NCBI GenBank assembly: GCA_003640385.1
Contig: RCAB01000124.1
Span: 83,458 to 147,457 of the forward strand
Reading direction: 5' to 3'
Origin: Setaria digitata
Taxonomy: Eukaryota; Nematoda; Chromadorea; Rhabditida; Setariidae
DNA: 64,000 nucleotides
Each line of letters starts with the position of its first letter. The stretch's first letter is position 1. The position numbers and the translations under genes are program-made. This document shows positions 51,358 through 62,720 of this stretch, one piece after another. Under the pieces are notes generated by a model that saw only the letters and a program-made list of their open reading frames with translations, did not search any database and was not told the origin of the DNA.

Positions 51358-54300
51358 ATGGAAGAGGATTTCTTTATCACAGAATATATAAACCGCAAAC
51401 GGAATAAACTAAAATGTACAATAAAAAAGTTGTATTCCGATTTTATCGTCAACGAAATTACTCCAGACGGAACTGTTCTTGGTAAGTTTGCATCATATAT
51501 TTTTTCTATGACTGTTCACTATTTTACTCTTGTTTATCTTGACGGTAATATAGTTTGAAGTGTTACTAAAGAATCTTCTTTGCTTAATTCTCTGCTGTTA
51601 CAGTTTCCATTATTATATTGTTCAGCTGTGATATTGCTATGGAAGTAAGGGACGAGTTAATTAAAACATGCAGTTGTAAGATTTGTGCTGCTTTATTGCA
51701 GAGTTGAGTGCTTCTTTCAGATATAACTTCGTCATCCGCAGCGGAAACAACTGTGGAAAGTAAAGCAGTAAAGAAAAGCGACGCTAAAGTGAATGATATT
51801 GCTGCTCCAGAAGCTGTAACTGTAGAGTTAGCTTCAAAAATCGATGTTCTCCTCAAGGATGAAACTGGTTTTGTCGAAATACCAACTGAAGTTGGCACAA
51901 ATGCCCTTTTTAGTCTGATTTCTCACGTAATTTACAAGAGTGATCAATCTGGATCTGTTCTTGTTTCTTCTACTATTCATTTAGGGGATGGATAAGCAAG
52001 AGCGTACTCTTATACATGAATGGATACGTGCTCGATATAATGGATTTTTGGATTCACAAACCGTTAGTAATGCAATTCGAGTTGTAATACCGGATAAACG
52101 AAATAGGTAGTGAAGTATTCAATATCAGTCACGGAAATATCTTTAGGAGATACCTTTACATATTTACCATGTAATAATTGTCGTAAAATATTTCGTTTAC
52201 TGCTGCTGATACCATATGATCTGAAATTAAAGTAGACTGCTTTATACCAATGGATATGGCGAGTGGAAGCCATATCCATTGGTATAAAGCAGTCTACTTT
52301 AATTTCAGATCATATATTATCATCTGTTTAAGTGCCATCAGTCTGTGTTCCTCGTACTTCCTTCTCATAATTAGTGAAATTGTTTTTAATTTTTAGATTT
52401 TTCTTCTAGGAAAAGAAGAACTTGGCCAGCAAGTCGCCCTGATTATGTTCATTTCACATTATGCAAAGAAAACAAAGATACACATTATGCACTTTCTGTT
52501 ATTTCCAGATTCTTAGGGTAAGCTTTGCTTGTTGCACGAAATATTTGGAAAGAATATATATCACCTAGACAGAATTTAGAGTAAAAAGTTCCTCATTCGG
52601 TATTTGTGGTACAAAGGATCGCCGGGCTTTGACAACACAGCGAGTATCATTATATCGCTGTGAGATTAAACGATTACGGGAACTTAACAGCAAGCTGCGC
52701 GGTATATGGCTCACTGATTTTACTACAAGTTCAGAGCCGTGCAAACTGGGTGATCTTTGGGGAAATAGATTTAAAATCATTCTGAGGTCAGCCGTTCATT
52801 CTTTCGTTCATATTTTTTTTTATTTTCATTTGCATTTCGACAGTCAAGAGTATTTATTCTTATTCTTCTCTAAAATACCATTATTTTAAAGTATTATTAA
52901 GTAATGAAATTGTAGAGATGTACAACCGTTCAACGAAGCTGATTTGATCAGCAGAATTGAAGACTTCAAGTTAAATGGTTTTATCAATTATTTTGGGACT
53001 CAGCGTTTTGGATCATGCGCTTCTAATACTGCTGGAATCGGCATCGCGATTTTAAAGAAACAATGGGAAGTTGCCTTGAAGGAGATTTTAAAACCACGGA
53101 GTGCGCACGGTAGGAAGTTTATATATATAGCTGTTTGTTTCTGCAAGAAATTAATTTATGTAATGATCTTCAGGGAGTATCCGAGAAGCTTTAGATGAGT
53201 GGAATAGATCAAGTAATGCTTCTGCTGCTTTAAAAAAGTTCATGGGTAGTCAAGTAAGCATGTACTATTTTTATAAGTAATGTTAATGAATATTTTAATG
53301 TTCCGAAACTTTGAAGAGAAATGAACATTTTCTTTAGGGATAAAGCCGTAGGTCTTTGAGTTCTTGTAGCAAATAATTATATTTTTTATTTGATTCCAGG
53401 CATATGCTACCATTGAGGGGCAGCTTTTGTCCTCCCTTAGCAAGAATAAATACAATTATCGCGCTGCTCTACTGAAGTTAGCTCGGAATACCCGCAGTCT
53501 TTATGTTCATGCGTACCAGAGTCTGTTGTGGAATAAGGTATTTGTCCATTCTTGGTGTCACGGTCGGTACAGACTGATGAGTATATTGAGTGTGCGATCA
53601 ACTGAGAAGCTGTAGTGACTAATGAAGTTTCATTCTCATGATCTGGATGTAAGGATTCTGATATATTGGAACATTATGAATACTTAAAGATTGCTACTCG
53701 AAGAGTTAAAAGCAAGGGAATTCATGCGATCGCCGGTGACTTAAACATTCATGGTCACAAAATAAAAGATTTCGAAAACGAGGAAGTTGCTTTTCCTCTC
53801 ATATCAGGATCTGTTCAGCTACCCGATAACGAGGGTTTCTTTTGATTCTTTCTTTTATATATGTATATATATATATATATATATCTAAGAAAATATTTTC
53901 TTTAGTGACTCTTAAATAAACTGGAATACTTACTGAGTTAATTTTGTTTTCATGTGGCTACCAGTTGTTACTGAAATTTTCAGTCCGGGATTGGTATTCA
54001 GAAATAATGGCTGAGGATGGTGTGACGTTAGGAATGTTCGAAGCGTTAGAAAAGCATGTTTATTAATGTTTCTTTCGCGTACAGGAAATAAATTGACATT
54101 TACTACTTTTTCTTTTTTTTTTTTTTGCAGTCAGCTATCTATAACTAATTTGATTTATTATTGAATATTATTTCTTCCAGAGAATGTGCAGTAGGCTTTG
54201 TGATGCGCCCACTAGTTATCAGACCAAAGAATGTGAAGTATAAAATATTAGGTTATTCGGATCCCAGGGCAAAATTGCAAACAGATCTTGAAGGAAACAC

Positions 54301-54738
54301 AAATGCAGAAAGTACTGGAACTGGTGACTTGCGTGCCATAGCTCTAGAATTTTCGTTACCTTCAGGATCGTATGCAACTGTTGCTTTACGCGAAATCACG
54401 AGGTTTATGGTTTTTAATTCTAAACATTCAAGTCCATAGTTATTTGTTAAGAAATATGCAGTTTTTGTACATGTAGTGTCATTTTCATCAGCGGTATTAA
54501 TGTATGGTGTAAAATAGAATATATTGTAATTTGATTGTTCTGTTCATTGTTTGATTAAGAGGTTTCGCTAAAGTTACAATGAAACTGTTTGCGGGAGAGT
54601 CACCAATTAGTTAGAATGGAATTTATATAAGCAACAGGAATATAGAACTTATATATATTATCTTGCAGATCTGATATGAGTAAAATGGCTCAGATATCCA
54701 CAGCCAAGGATGAGGACGATTTTACTGCAGCTGTTTAG
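51358..54738 (+). CDS. pus7: tRNA/mRNA pseudouridine synthase PUS7 (TruD family)
   Basis: Twelve exons: 51358-51481, 51721-51926, 51985-52106, 52410-52517, 52580-52786, 52916-53109, 53174-53253, 53400-53537, 53690-53834, 53984-54053, 54181-54402 and 54669-54738; 561 residues. It isomerises uridine to pseudouridine in tRNA and mRNA. The N-terminal YSDFIVNEI block, the catalytic GTKDRRA motif (D200 is the nucleophile), NYFGTQRFG, the SLLWNK helix and the C-terminal FSLPSGSYATVALRE block are in the correct order. Oddity: exons 10 and 11 join in frame only with a GC donor (54054-54055); the nearest GT donor gives the wrong phase. The third intron carries a perfect 47-bp-arm hairpin. The end of exon 2 is uncertain (CAC/GTAATT preferred). 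The next gene on this strand starts 440 bp downstream. Confidence 0.9.
52214..52315. repeat. Perfect inverted repeat, 47-bp arms, 8-nt loop
   Basis: Left arm 52214-52260 and right arm 52269-52315 are exact reverse complements over all 47 bases, with an 8-nt loop at 52261-52268. The structure occupies a third of PUS7 intron 3 (52107-52409). The right arm includes a TTTCAG acceptor-like hexamer that would be buried in the duplex. No terminal duplication or transposase signal flanks it. Confidence 0.95.
53855..53884. repeat. TA dinucleotide microsatellite
   Basis: An (AT)n run of roughly 25-30 bases in the intron between PUS7 exons 9 and 10. A similar shorter run occurs near 58182-58199. Confidence 0.8.
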
Positions 54739-55178
54739 AATATAAGAAAGTAATAGTATGTGCAAGTACATGTAAACAATTATCATTTTGTTTCGATAAT
54801 TTTCATACTTAAAATATTGTTGTAATAAGAAATATTGTGATGAACAAAAGTTGTTGCCCTAATAACGGATAAAATTCATTGATCAGGTTTGTCTCTCGAT
54901 TGCTGTTGTCACTTTTCAACAATTAGTATTTTTTCCCAATTTATTTCTAATTATGGATTTTTTTTTTTTTTTTTTTTTCATTTCAGCGTTAGTTTTTTTC
55001 CTTTCCTTCTAGCAATCGTATGGAATGTCTGAAATAAATTACCACTTTACAAGAAGCATATTCGGTTTGGTTTTTTGGTTCTGCATATGTTTACATTCGG
55101 TAAAGCTGTCCGAAATTTGATTTTTCTAAACTTCCCGTAAATTTGAGGTAATCAGGGCAACAATTCAGGTATTGAATT

Positions 55179-57951
55179 ATGAAGTTGAGTGTCAAAGATG
55201 GAGATGGTAAAATAGAAGTTTTCGATGAAACAGATAACTGGAGCTTCTCGTTTTTGCACCAGCAAGTGATCCAACGATTCAATTTAAAGCGGTATGGGAA
55301 TATTTTTTCTGTAACATTTCGTCTTTAGTTCTTGTTAATAAAGGTCGTTAAGGTTAACTGGAGATGTGTCAAGTTTTTGATTCTTATCTTCGACTGATTT
55401 AATTTCTCAACAGCCTGAGTTTAATATTTAGGAACTTCATGCGCTATATCAGATTTACGCTACTGAATCTTTTACGCTGTATTGAATTACCAGAATCTCT
55501 AATGTGTTCAGTCTGCTGTGATTTTATGATTTTATGGTGCTTCAGTTTATTTATATCGTAGATGTTTGATTTCAGTGATTTTGCACTGTTTTTCGGTAAC
55601 CGTCAGTTACCAACAGATGATACAAAGTTATTTGAATCGGATATGGGATTTGTTAGTGGAGATCGGCTGAGATTGGTCGTAAGCGATAAAGGGTACGTAC
55701 TTTTCTAATTATTCAAGGATAAAGCTCGTAATTTTGAGATTAAACGGATTTTGCGGCTAAAATTTTCTTCAGAACAGTCGTCAGTTGCTATCCATTTATG
55801 ATCTCCTTAATCATCATGATCACTACTGAACTGATAATGATGGGGAGCCTATAACTCTCCATAAACTCAGATTTATTGTCAGAATACAGTTGCATCGTCT
55901 GCACGATTATTCCTGTCATTCAGGCCTTCTAGTAACTATATCAGCGGAAGTTCTGTCCCAGAAGTTTCATCTGGAATTGGAAGTAGCTGTTCGAAAAAAA
56001 ATGAAACTGTTTTCGAAATTGTGCTTCATGAAATGAAACAGAAAGGCTTCGAAGTAAGATTCATTTTTGCACTGTCAAAACTAGTCTTACTCTTTCACGT
56101 ATGCTGTTGTATTACTTCAGCTTATTCTCCAAGAGTCGAGAACAGATTGTTAATCATTGAGTAGAAATATTTCTGTAATAATAACTATTTGCACTTATCA
56201 TGTTGAATACACTGGCAAGGTGTATGAGTAGCCTAACAAGTGGCAGATGGTATTGTGAAGATTATAGGGAAGTAGTGAGAAAAAGAAATGGAAACGAAAT
56301 TACATAATTCTGATCACTGCCACTGCCGTAAGTAATTGGGTTATCAGCTGTGGTAAACAGTCCTGATCACTCATTTGGATGGAACTATTTAAATTTATTT
56401 CATTAATTCTTTTTTCGACTTGAATGGTGTAACTTCTCGTAGAAGAAATAAGGATGATTGTATTTTTTTACTTGGTTGTATAAGAAAAAGTAGCATGATA
56501 GGAGTTTTTTCCTGAGATTCATTTTTATTTTTTCTTTTTTTCAAGTTGATACAGCTTGATTGGTTCCAGCTGATGAAACACAAAGATGATGATACACGTT
56601 GGACATTCCGCCATCCTGATTCAGTTCTTGTTGTTGAACTTGATTTTCGTGTTTATAATGATCGACTAGTAAAATATGTTCACGCCACTGCAAGTATCTA
56701 TCATCCTTCCGGGCGACAGTTTCTGGAACCAGTTGTTTTAGAGGAAAAAAGCAATGATTTGCAGAAAAAAGTTTTCGAGTATTTAATTTCACCGCTGAGG
56801 TTGGCTCTGCTTGGACGTAAGTATTTTTTATATTCGAAACAGATTTGGTGACTTAAGTTTACTAAACATTGAAATATATTTATACGCATATTGAAAACAT
56901 TATTAATTGGCCAAGAGACTTGTTTATTCCCAGTTCGATAATTAAAGATCAGTTCCTTTTAAATTAGAAGATCCTTTCGTTCAAATTAAATTGTATATTA
57001 TATAATTGGGAAAAAGTTAGAATTAAAAGTTTGTGGATAAATGGTACACAGCATTCCTCTTATTTGTGCTGTGATTTGTTAAGATACCAAAATCTGTTCT
57101 AGTAAACTTAACCTTTCCTTCTGAAGTAACTATAATGTTGGACGCCCCACCTGCACTGTTCACTGAAGAAGGCTTGCAGTGCAGTATATATTAAAACAAA
57201 CCTGATCACCTCAAAACATTTCATTAATCAAAAATACTCAACGCTTTCATGCCAGTATAGTCAAGATTTCTAGATGAAAACCCCTTCTTGCGTTTGCTTG
57301 GAAGTAGCGCAGTTGCTGAATGTTTATTCGAAATGTTGGATGCTAAGAGTTTATTGCAACTAGAAAGAACAAATAAATATGCTCTTAAAGTGTGCAGAAG
57401 TCAAGGAATGGAAAGGATTTGGAAACTTTTCTGTGAAAGAGATTTCGGAAGAGGTAAGTATGCTTGTAAGATCATATTTCTTCAGTTCTGTGGTTCACTC
57501 AGAAGACCGAATTCATTTAAGTGGAAGGTATTTCGTTCTTTTAAATATAATTTTTATTTAAGATGCTTCTGTATTAAGAAAAGAGACGTATCGCGAGGCG
57601 TACAAAAGGATGTACGTTCGACACCTGCGAGAACTTAATTTCTTGCGAAATTTGTTAGAACCTGATTCTCACTGCAGTGTTCCTATTCGCGTATCTTTTC
57701 CAAATCCAACGCACAGACCGCAAAACCCTGATCCTGACATTCCGGAGGGCCCATTCCAGCCAGTACCACGTAACCCATACATGCCACTTCCGAATCCCTT
57801 CCCATTATCCAGCCCAGGAAATCCTCTTGATCCTTTCCATGGTCGAGAACTGTTACCGAGTCGTCCCGTTAGACGTAGTGGTGTTCCTAGAGTGCTCCCA
57901 CGGGGCCCTCGCTCCCCAGATAGTGGAAATTTTTATCCTGATTTTATATAG
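55179..57951 (+). CDS. fbxo7: F-box only protein 7 (FBXO7) homologue
   Basis: Six exons: 55179-55291, 55576-55692, 55924-56053, 56546-56816, 57274-57453 and 57563-57951; 399 residues. The domain order is that of FBXO7: N-terminal ubiquitin-like domain (about 1-76), a Ser-rich linker, an FP (Fbxo7/PI31) dimerisation domain (about 107-210), an F-box (about 214-262, LLGSSAVAECLFEMLDAKSL) and a Pro/Arg-rich C-terminal tail (about 300-399) like that of FBXO7 and PI31. FBXO7 is the substrate receptor of an SCF ubiquitin ligase and acts in proteasome regulation and mitophagy in vertebrates. The ATG lies behind a CAATTCAG acceptor-like site 440 bp after the PUS7 stop, so co-transcription with PUS7 is possible. 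Human FBXO7 is longer (522), mainly in linkers. Confidence 0.87.
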
Positions 57952-58927
57952 TGTACGTTAAGCATTTGGAAATGTTCCGATAAACGGGTGTCCCTCCATA
58001 TGGTTCGCTTGAATGCATCTTGTTTATTTGTTTGTTTATTTAACTAGTTTGGCGAGGATTACAGTGCACTATATAAGTGTTTCATCTTATGGATTTTTGT
58101 GTTAGCTAACTTTCTAAAATTAATGTCTTATTCATGATCCTTAAATCAGTGTTTCTTCATGACATTTTGTAATGTACGAAAAATATATATATATATATAA
58201 GGTATTTCCAGAATTTGTCAGAGATATGCTAGGTAATCTAAAACATTCATCTCAAGGCTTTAACTTTGAATGCTACAGAAGCGTGGTATAGTATTATGAA
58301 ATGATATTAAAACTATTTGGTTGGTGGATTAAGTGGAGAGAAACAATATAGAGTGGAAACAGTTATATACATGTCACCCTTGCTACAGTTATAAACTCAT
58401 AGAGGTAAGCCCGGTGAAAATCGAAAGTAATTCTAAGTAGTGTTATGAATCAGTGTCCAAGAAGTTTATAGTTTTCGTTGTGCAGGGTAATGTGAAATAT
58501 TCTTCTTCTTTTGGTGAAGTGAAGGAAGGAGAATGGGGTGAAGTGGGAGAACTAATTCAGTTATAACCACAAGTAGAATGCCCCAAGCAAAATGCCGCTC
58601 GGTAACAAGTAATGGAATATGATTTAGTTAATTGATATACCTTTTATACTCAATTTCTTCCGAATTTTTACTATAGTCAGATTAATTTGGGAAAATGATT
58701 GGAACGAGGATAAATATTGATGCCGAAGTTTCCCGCACGTCTGTTAATAAGTGCTAATTGAGACATGATGCGAAATAGTTTTTTTGAACGAGAGAATTTT
58801 GAGCTGCTAAAGCACCCTCCACATTTCGATACGGTTGGATCAGCAAAAAGAAAAAAGCTTACTTGACGTTAATGACATATGGTTTGCATGCACTAAAATG
58901 CATTTATATAGGATTTTCTCACCTTAT

Positions 58928-59176
58928 TTATTGCTTTGAAAGAAATCTGATCATTAACTTATCTTTTATTACATTTCCAGAATTACTACTACCAGCTTCT
59001 TTACGCATCTTTTCCCAGATCTTGTTCTTTTCATAGCCCACTTCTTTATTCGTATATGCAATTCTGATGATTGAACGAATATTAATCTCTGATAAAGTAA
59101 ATCGGTAAAACGGTGGCGCTATGTATACTTTGCTGGTAATTTTCTTATACGTCAGTGTGAAATGTTTAAAACTCAT
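58928..59176 (-). CDS. Possible small single-exon gene, 82 residues, unknown
   Basis: An ATG-initiated minus-strand frame gives a basic protein with a hydrophilic, helix-prone C-terminal half (NKEVGYEKNKIWEKMRKEA) and a Ser/Gly/Asn stretch. The stop codon overlaps CAATAAATAA, a plausible polyadenylation hexamer. No signal peptide, membrane segment or known family was recognised. The charged, non-repetitive C-terminal half is more protein-like than most open frames in this region, but chance cannot be excluded. Confidence 0.3.
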   Translation of the reverse strand: MSFKHFTLTYKKITSKVYIAPPFYRFTLSEINIRSIIRIAYTNKEVGYEKNKIWEKMRKEAGSSNSGNVIKDKLMIRFLSKQ

Positions 59177-62100
59177 TGAGATGTATTTCTAAGATCTATT
59201 ATATGCAGTTTGTAAGTTGAGTATGGACAATGTACCATCGATTAAGAGACCATGTGTGCGATTCAAATTGCTTCTAATTGTCAAGTGGATTTGTTATCGT
59301 TTTATGATCTCTTTCTTACCCCGACCTTCTGTTGTCCGACTGACTTAACGTTAATAAATTCTTATGAATTGTCTTCATAAATTTCACTTTAAAATTACTG
59401 ATTGACTATAAGCATTATTTGGTAAGCACGATTGATGTGATTCACCTATTATGGATACTAAGGGAAATCTTGTCAACTGAAGATGATTCAACATTAAAGG
59501 GAGCCATAAATTGATGAACCTTTCATTTTTGCTCATTTCTTTCATAATTCTATGTAAGTTTTTTTCTTCTCCTCTTTTTGACAGCATTTAATTAGATAAA
59601 AGTGGAAAAATTTTATTGAAGGATTTCCAGCTGATGAACATCTAGTTGTCATCTAAAGGTGGATAAAATTTTAAAATACTGCAGTTATAGAAAAAATGGC
59701 TTAGTTATCAGGACCCCTTAAGTATGTAAGTTATCGTAAGGTAATAAAGAGGCATTATTGTCTCTTTACTAAAGAAACAAAAATTTTTACCTAGCTCATG
59801 AACAAAGGAAAGCACTCCCCGTATTTTCTGTTTCTCTCCCTTTCTTGTAATGTTTCTAAGTGTGGAAAGAAATCGAATATATATGAACTTTTTTGTTACG
59901 AGCTTTAAACTTTCATAAAGAGTTTCTTCATCATCCTAGTATGATCAGTCTTTTTGATAAACAAAGCTGTTCATAACTTTTTGAACGGTTGCATGCCTGT
60001 CGCTTTGGTAAGCATATTTTGCAATTTTTTGTCTTTGTTTTTTTTTCGGAGCAGTTCTAGTCTTTCCAAAGATACATACTAAAGGCTACTTTTTTGAACA
60101 AAAGCTCTTTGTGAATTGCTGTACCGACTAGGAAAAATAAATCTCAAATCAGAGAGTTAGTACCAAAAAAAAAGGAAGAACTTGTTCTAGATTTTTTTTT
60201 AATTTTTCCATCTTGCATGTTAAATAGGTTCAGCATTTCTATTATTTTTGCCATCTCTATCTTCGTGCTTTTGTGAACGACAAGAAATGTTTCTAAAAAA
60301 AAAAAAACCTTCCTTAATAAGGGATATGTTACATTAATTTCTGCTCATGTAAATTAGGTAACAGTTAAAGTACCTTGCGTTGTGTGATTTGTTTCTCGAT
60401 GCAGCACTAAATCATTATCTTGGCCTACAAAACAATCATAATGAGTATGAGGAACAATCGAAATAGCGAAATAATTGTTAAAACATTTAAAAAGTGAAGA
60501 TAATTATGCAAGATCAGCATATTTTTTCATTACCTTATAATGAAGAACTGATCAAACTGACTGGTAAATAACGTGTGCATCAATTTCTGTGCTCATAGAA
60601 AAACGAAGTTTTGGAAAAAGTTTATTAAGTGCATATTTCGCGATATTCTGCTCTTGCTAGACGTTCGTTCATTCAAATTCATATGTTACTGATTGACACC
60701 AAACAATTAAAAATTTCTTTTGCGCGAAATGCTCTTGTTCTTTTGCTTTGCACTGTACTTTAATGCCTTCTATATCATTCTGATGAGCCGAATTCTGTTC
60801 TTCTTCTTCTTCCTCATTTCTGTCCCTCGGTTTAAGTAAAACTTTTTGTTTACTTGTTTATTTTCACAGTGCAAAGTTCTAAAACTTCACTGTTTTATTA
60901 TCGCTACAAACACATATTTCTATATTTTCCTTGTGTTCTTTAAAAATTAAAATTTGATTACTTATGCAAAATGAATATTGATTGTAGTAGTGCTAATAAT
61001 GTCTTAGAAAATATTTCCAAAATTTGATAGAGTAAAGAGAAAAACAGTAGCTGATTTCTGTGGATGAAAACCAGAAGTTATTGCGATTCCTGTTACGGAA
61101 GTTAAAACCAAGTAAAAGGGATTATTCCGATAAACAAATATAATTTACGAAAAAATGAAATGGTAGTTCAAAATCTAAAACGTACCTTTCATCTTACCAG
61201 TCCTTTAAAGTATGACATGACTGGAAAATTCGTTGTGTTAAATTGGAGAAAAATATGGCCAATAACCAGTGAGATCAACAAATGGATGTGGTTTCAACAG
61301 CAACTGGCAGCAAGAAATTAATTTTTTTCAACATATCTGGATATTTCATTAACCCAAATTAATTGACGAAATTACGCAAATTACTTTATCATACCATTCA
61401 AGAAATCATGAAACCTTATTAATGGTTAATGGTCGTTACAGTTCAAGGAATTAATTATGTTCCAATCAGTGTTTAATCCTTTCTCAGTAATATTTCTACC
61501 ACTTCATTGTTTTCGTATTATAAATATGACCCCTATTATACACAGCTAATTACATAATGCCTGATTCTTATTACAGAGGAACATTTCCTAAGCTTTTTTC
61601 AATATTTCTTGTAAGCAAAAAAATGTTTGGCAGTAACAACTGGAAGTTACCTTACCTAAATTATTTAAATTCGTGCTGTCAAATTAACTGATACTGTATC
61701 AGTTATGCTAATTTGAACTAAATAAATGGATTCGTATCAGTTTAAGCCAGGAGTCTGTAGAAGTGACGGTCCGCACTGATTTCTGTCTAATTAGTATGTT
61801 CTTTTCACGAAATTTTTCCTAGCTCAGTGAGATCAAGCTTTGAGAGACTAACATATATTAATGAGAGCTTATCAGCTTGATATATGTATTCTGTTAAGAC
61901 ATCATCACTTGTGAAAGAAATTTTCCAGCTTCCTTGCATTTACCATTGCTGTATTTCTACTTTTAGTCTAGGAAATTTTATGAAGCAGAATTTCCCCCGC
62001 CTGGAGATAGAAGTAATTGTCAAGGGTGGCAGGAAAGCAATCAGTTCCAGTGATAGAGCGGTACAGATTTAACAACTGCCTGGCAGATCGGCTAACAGCT

Positions 62101-62189
62101 TTTCTAGGAAGGAAAATTAGTTCGTTCAATTTTTTGCACTTTCTGGACAGATATGGTGATGAGTGCTGAGGAGAAAAACATGGTCAAAG

Positions 62190-62720
62190 TTCAGCAGGAT
62201 AGGTAGTTCGGTAAAAGAGGTAACATGACAGATCACTGGATGGGCGGCATAAATGAGTCAAGTGAATATAAGTGAGGTAAGCTAACTGAATATATATTGC
62301 TGGGTGGGCCAGGTAATATGATAGCTTGCGTAACTGAGTAAAATAAGGAAATAGGTTACACTGATGGGCAAAATAGACAGATACGTTGGGTAACACGTGG
62401 AAAAGAGAGGATAGGTGGGATGGATATTGCATAGATGGACGTGTAGGTGACATAAGTAAGCAGGTAAGCTAGGTTGAATAGGTGAGGTAGGAAGATGAGA
62501 CGAGATGGTGAATAGGGTAGATAGATAAAATAAAGCGGGTGAGATAGACAGATGAAGAGATGGATAGACAGTGGTGGTTAAATGAAGTAACACAGATTAG
62601 ATAAATAAGGTGGACGGATGTGGAGATAAGCAGGAAGGTAGGGAATAAATAGGTGAATAAGAGATGGATATATAAATAGGCAGACGAGTAAACGGATGAT
62701 ATGTATATAGATGAGTAATC
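62190..62720. repeat. Purine-rich degenerate GATA/GGTRA-type repeat tract
   Basis: About 530 bases with very few C on the plus strand and many imperfect copies of GATAGAT, GGTGA, AGGTA and GATGGA-like words, with no fixed period. It looks like a decayed tetranucleotide-type satellite. Complementary-strand open frames through it are rich in Tyr, Pro, His, Leu and Ser, as expected for translated repeat, and are not genes. Confidence 0.7.

Noticed and set aside
61685..61703. 19-bp palindrome (9-bp arms) and a similar one at 63442-63460
   Set aside because: Short AT-rich palindromes of this size are expected by chance in this composition.
62184..62593. Minus-strand open frames through the purine-rich tract
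   Set aside because: Their Tyr/Pro/His/Leu/Ser bias is what the repeat yields when translated; no ordinary protein features.
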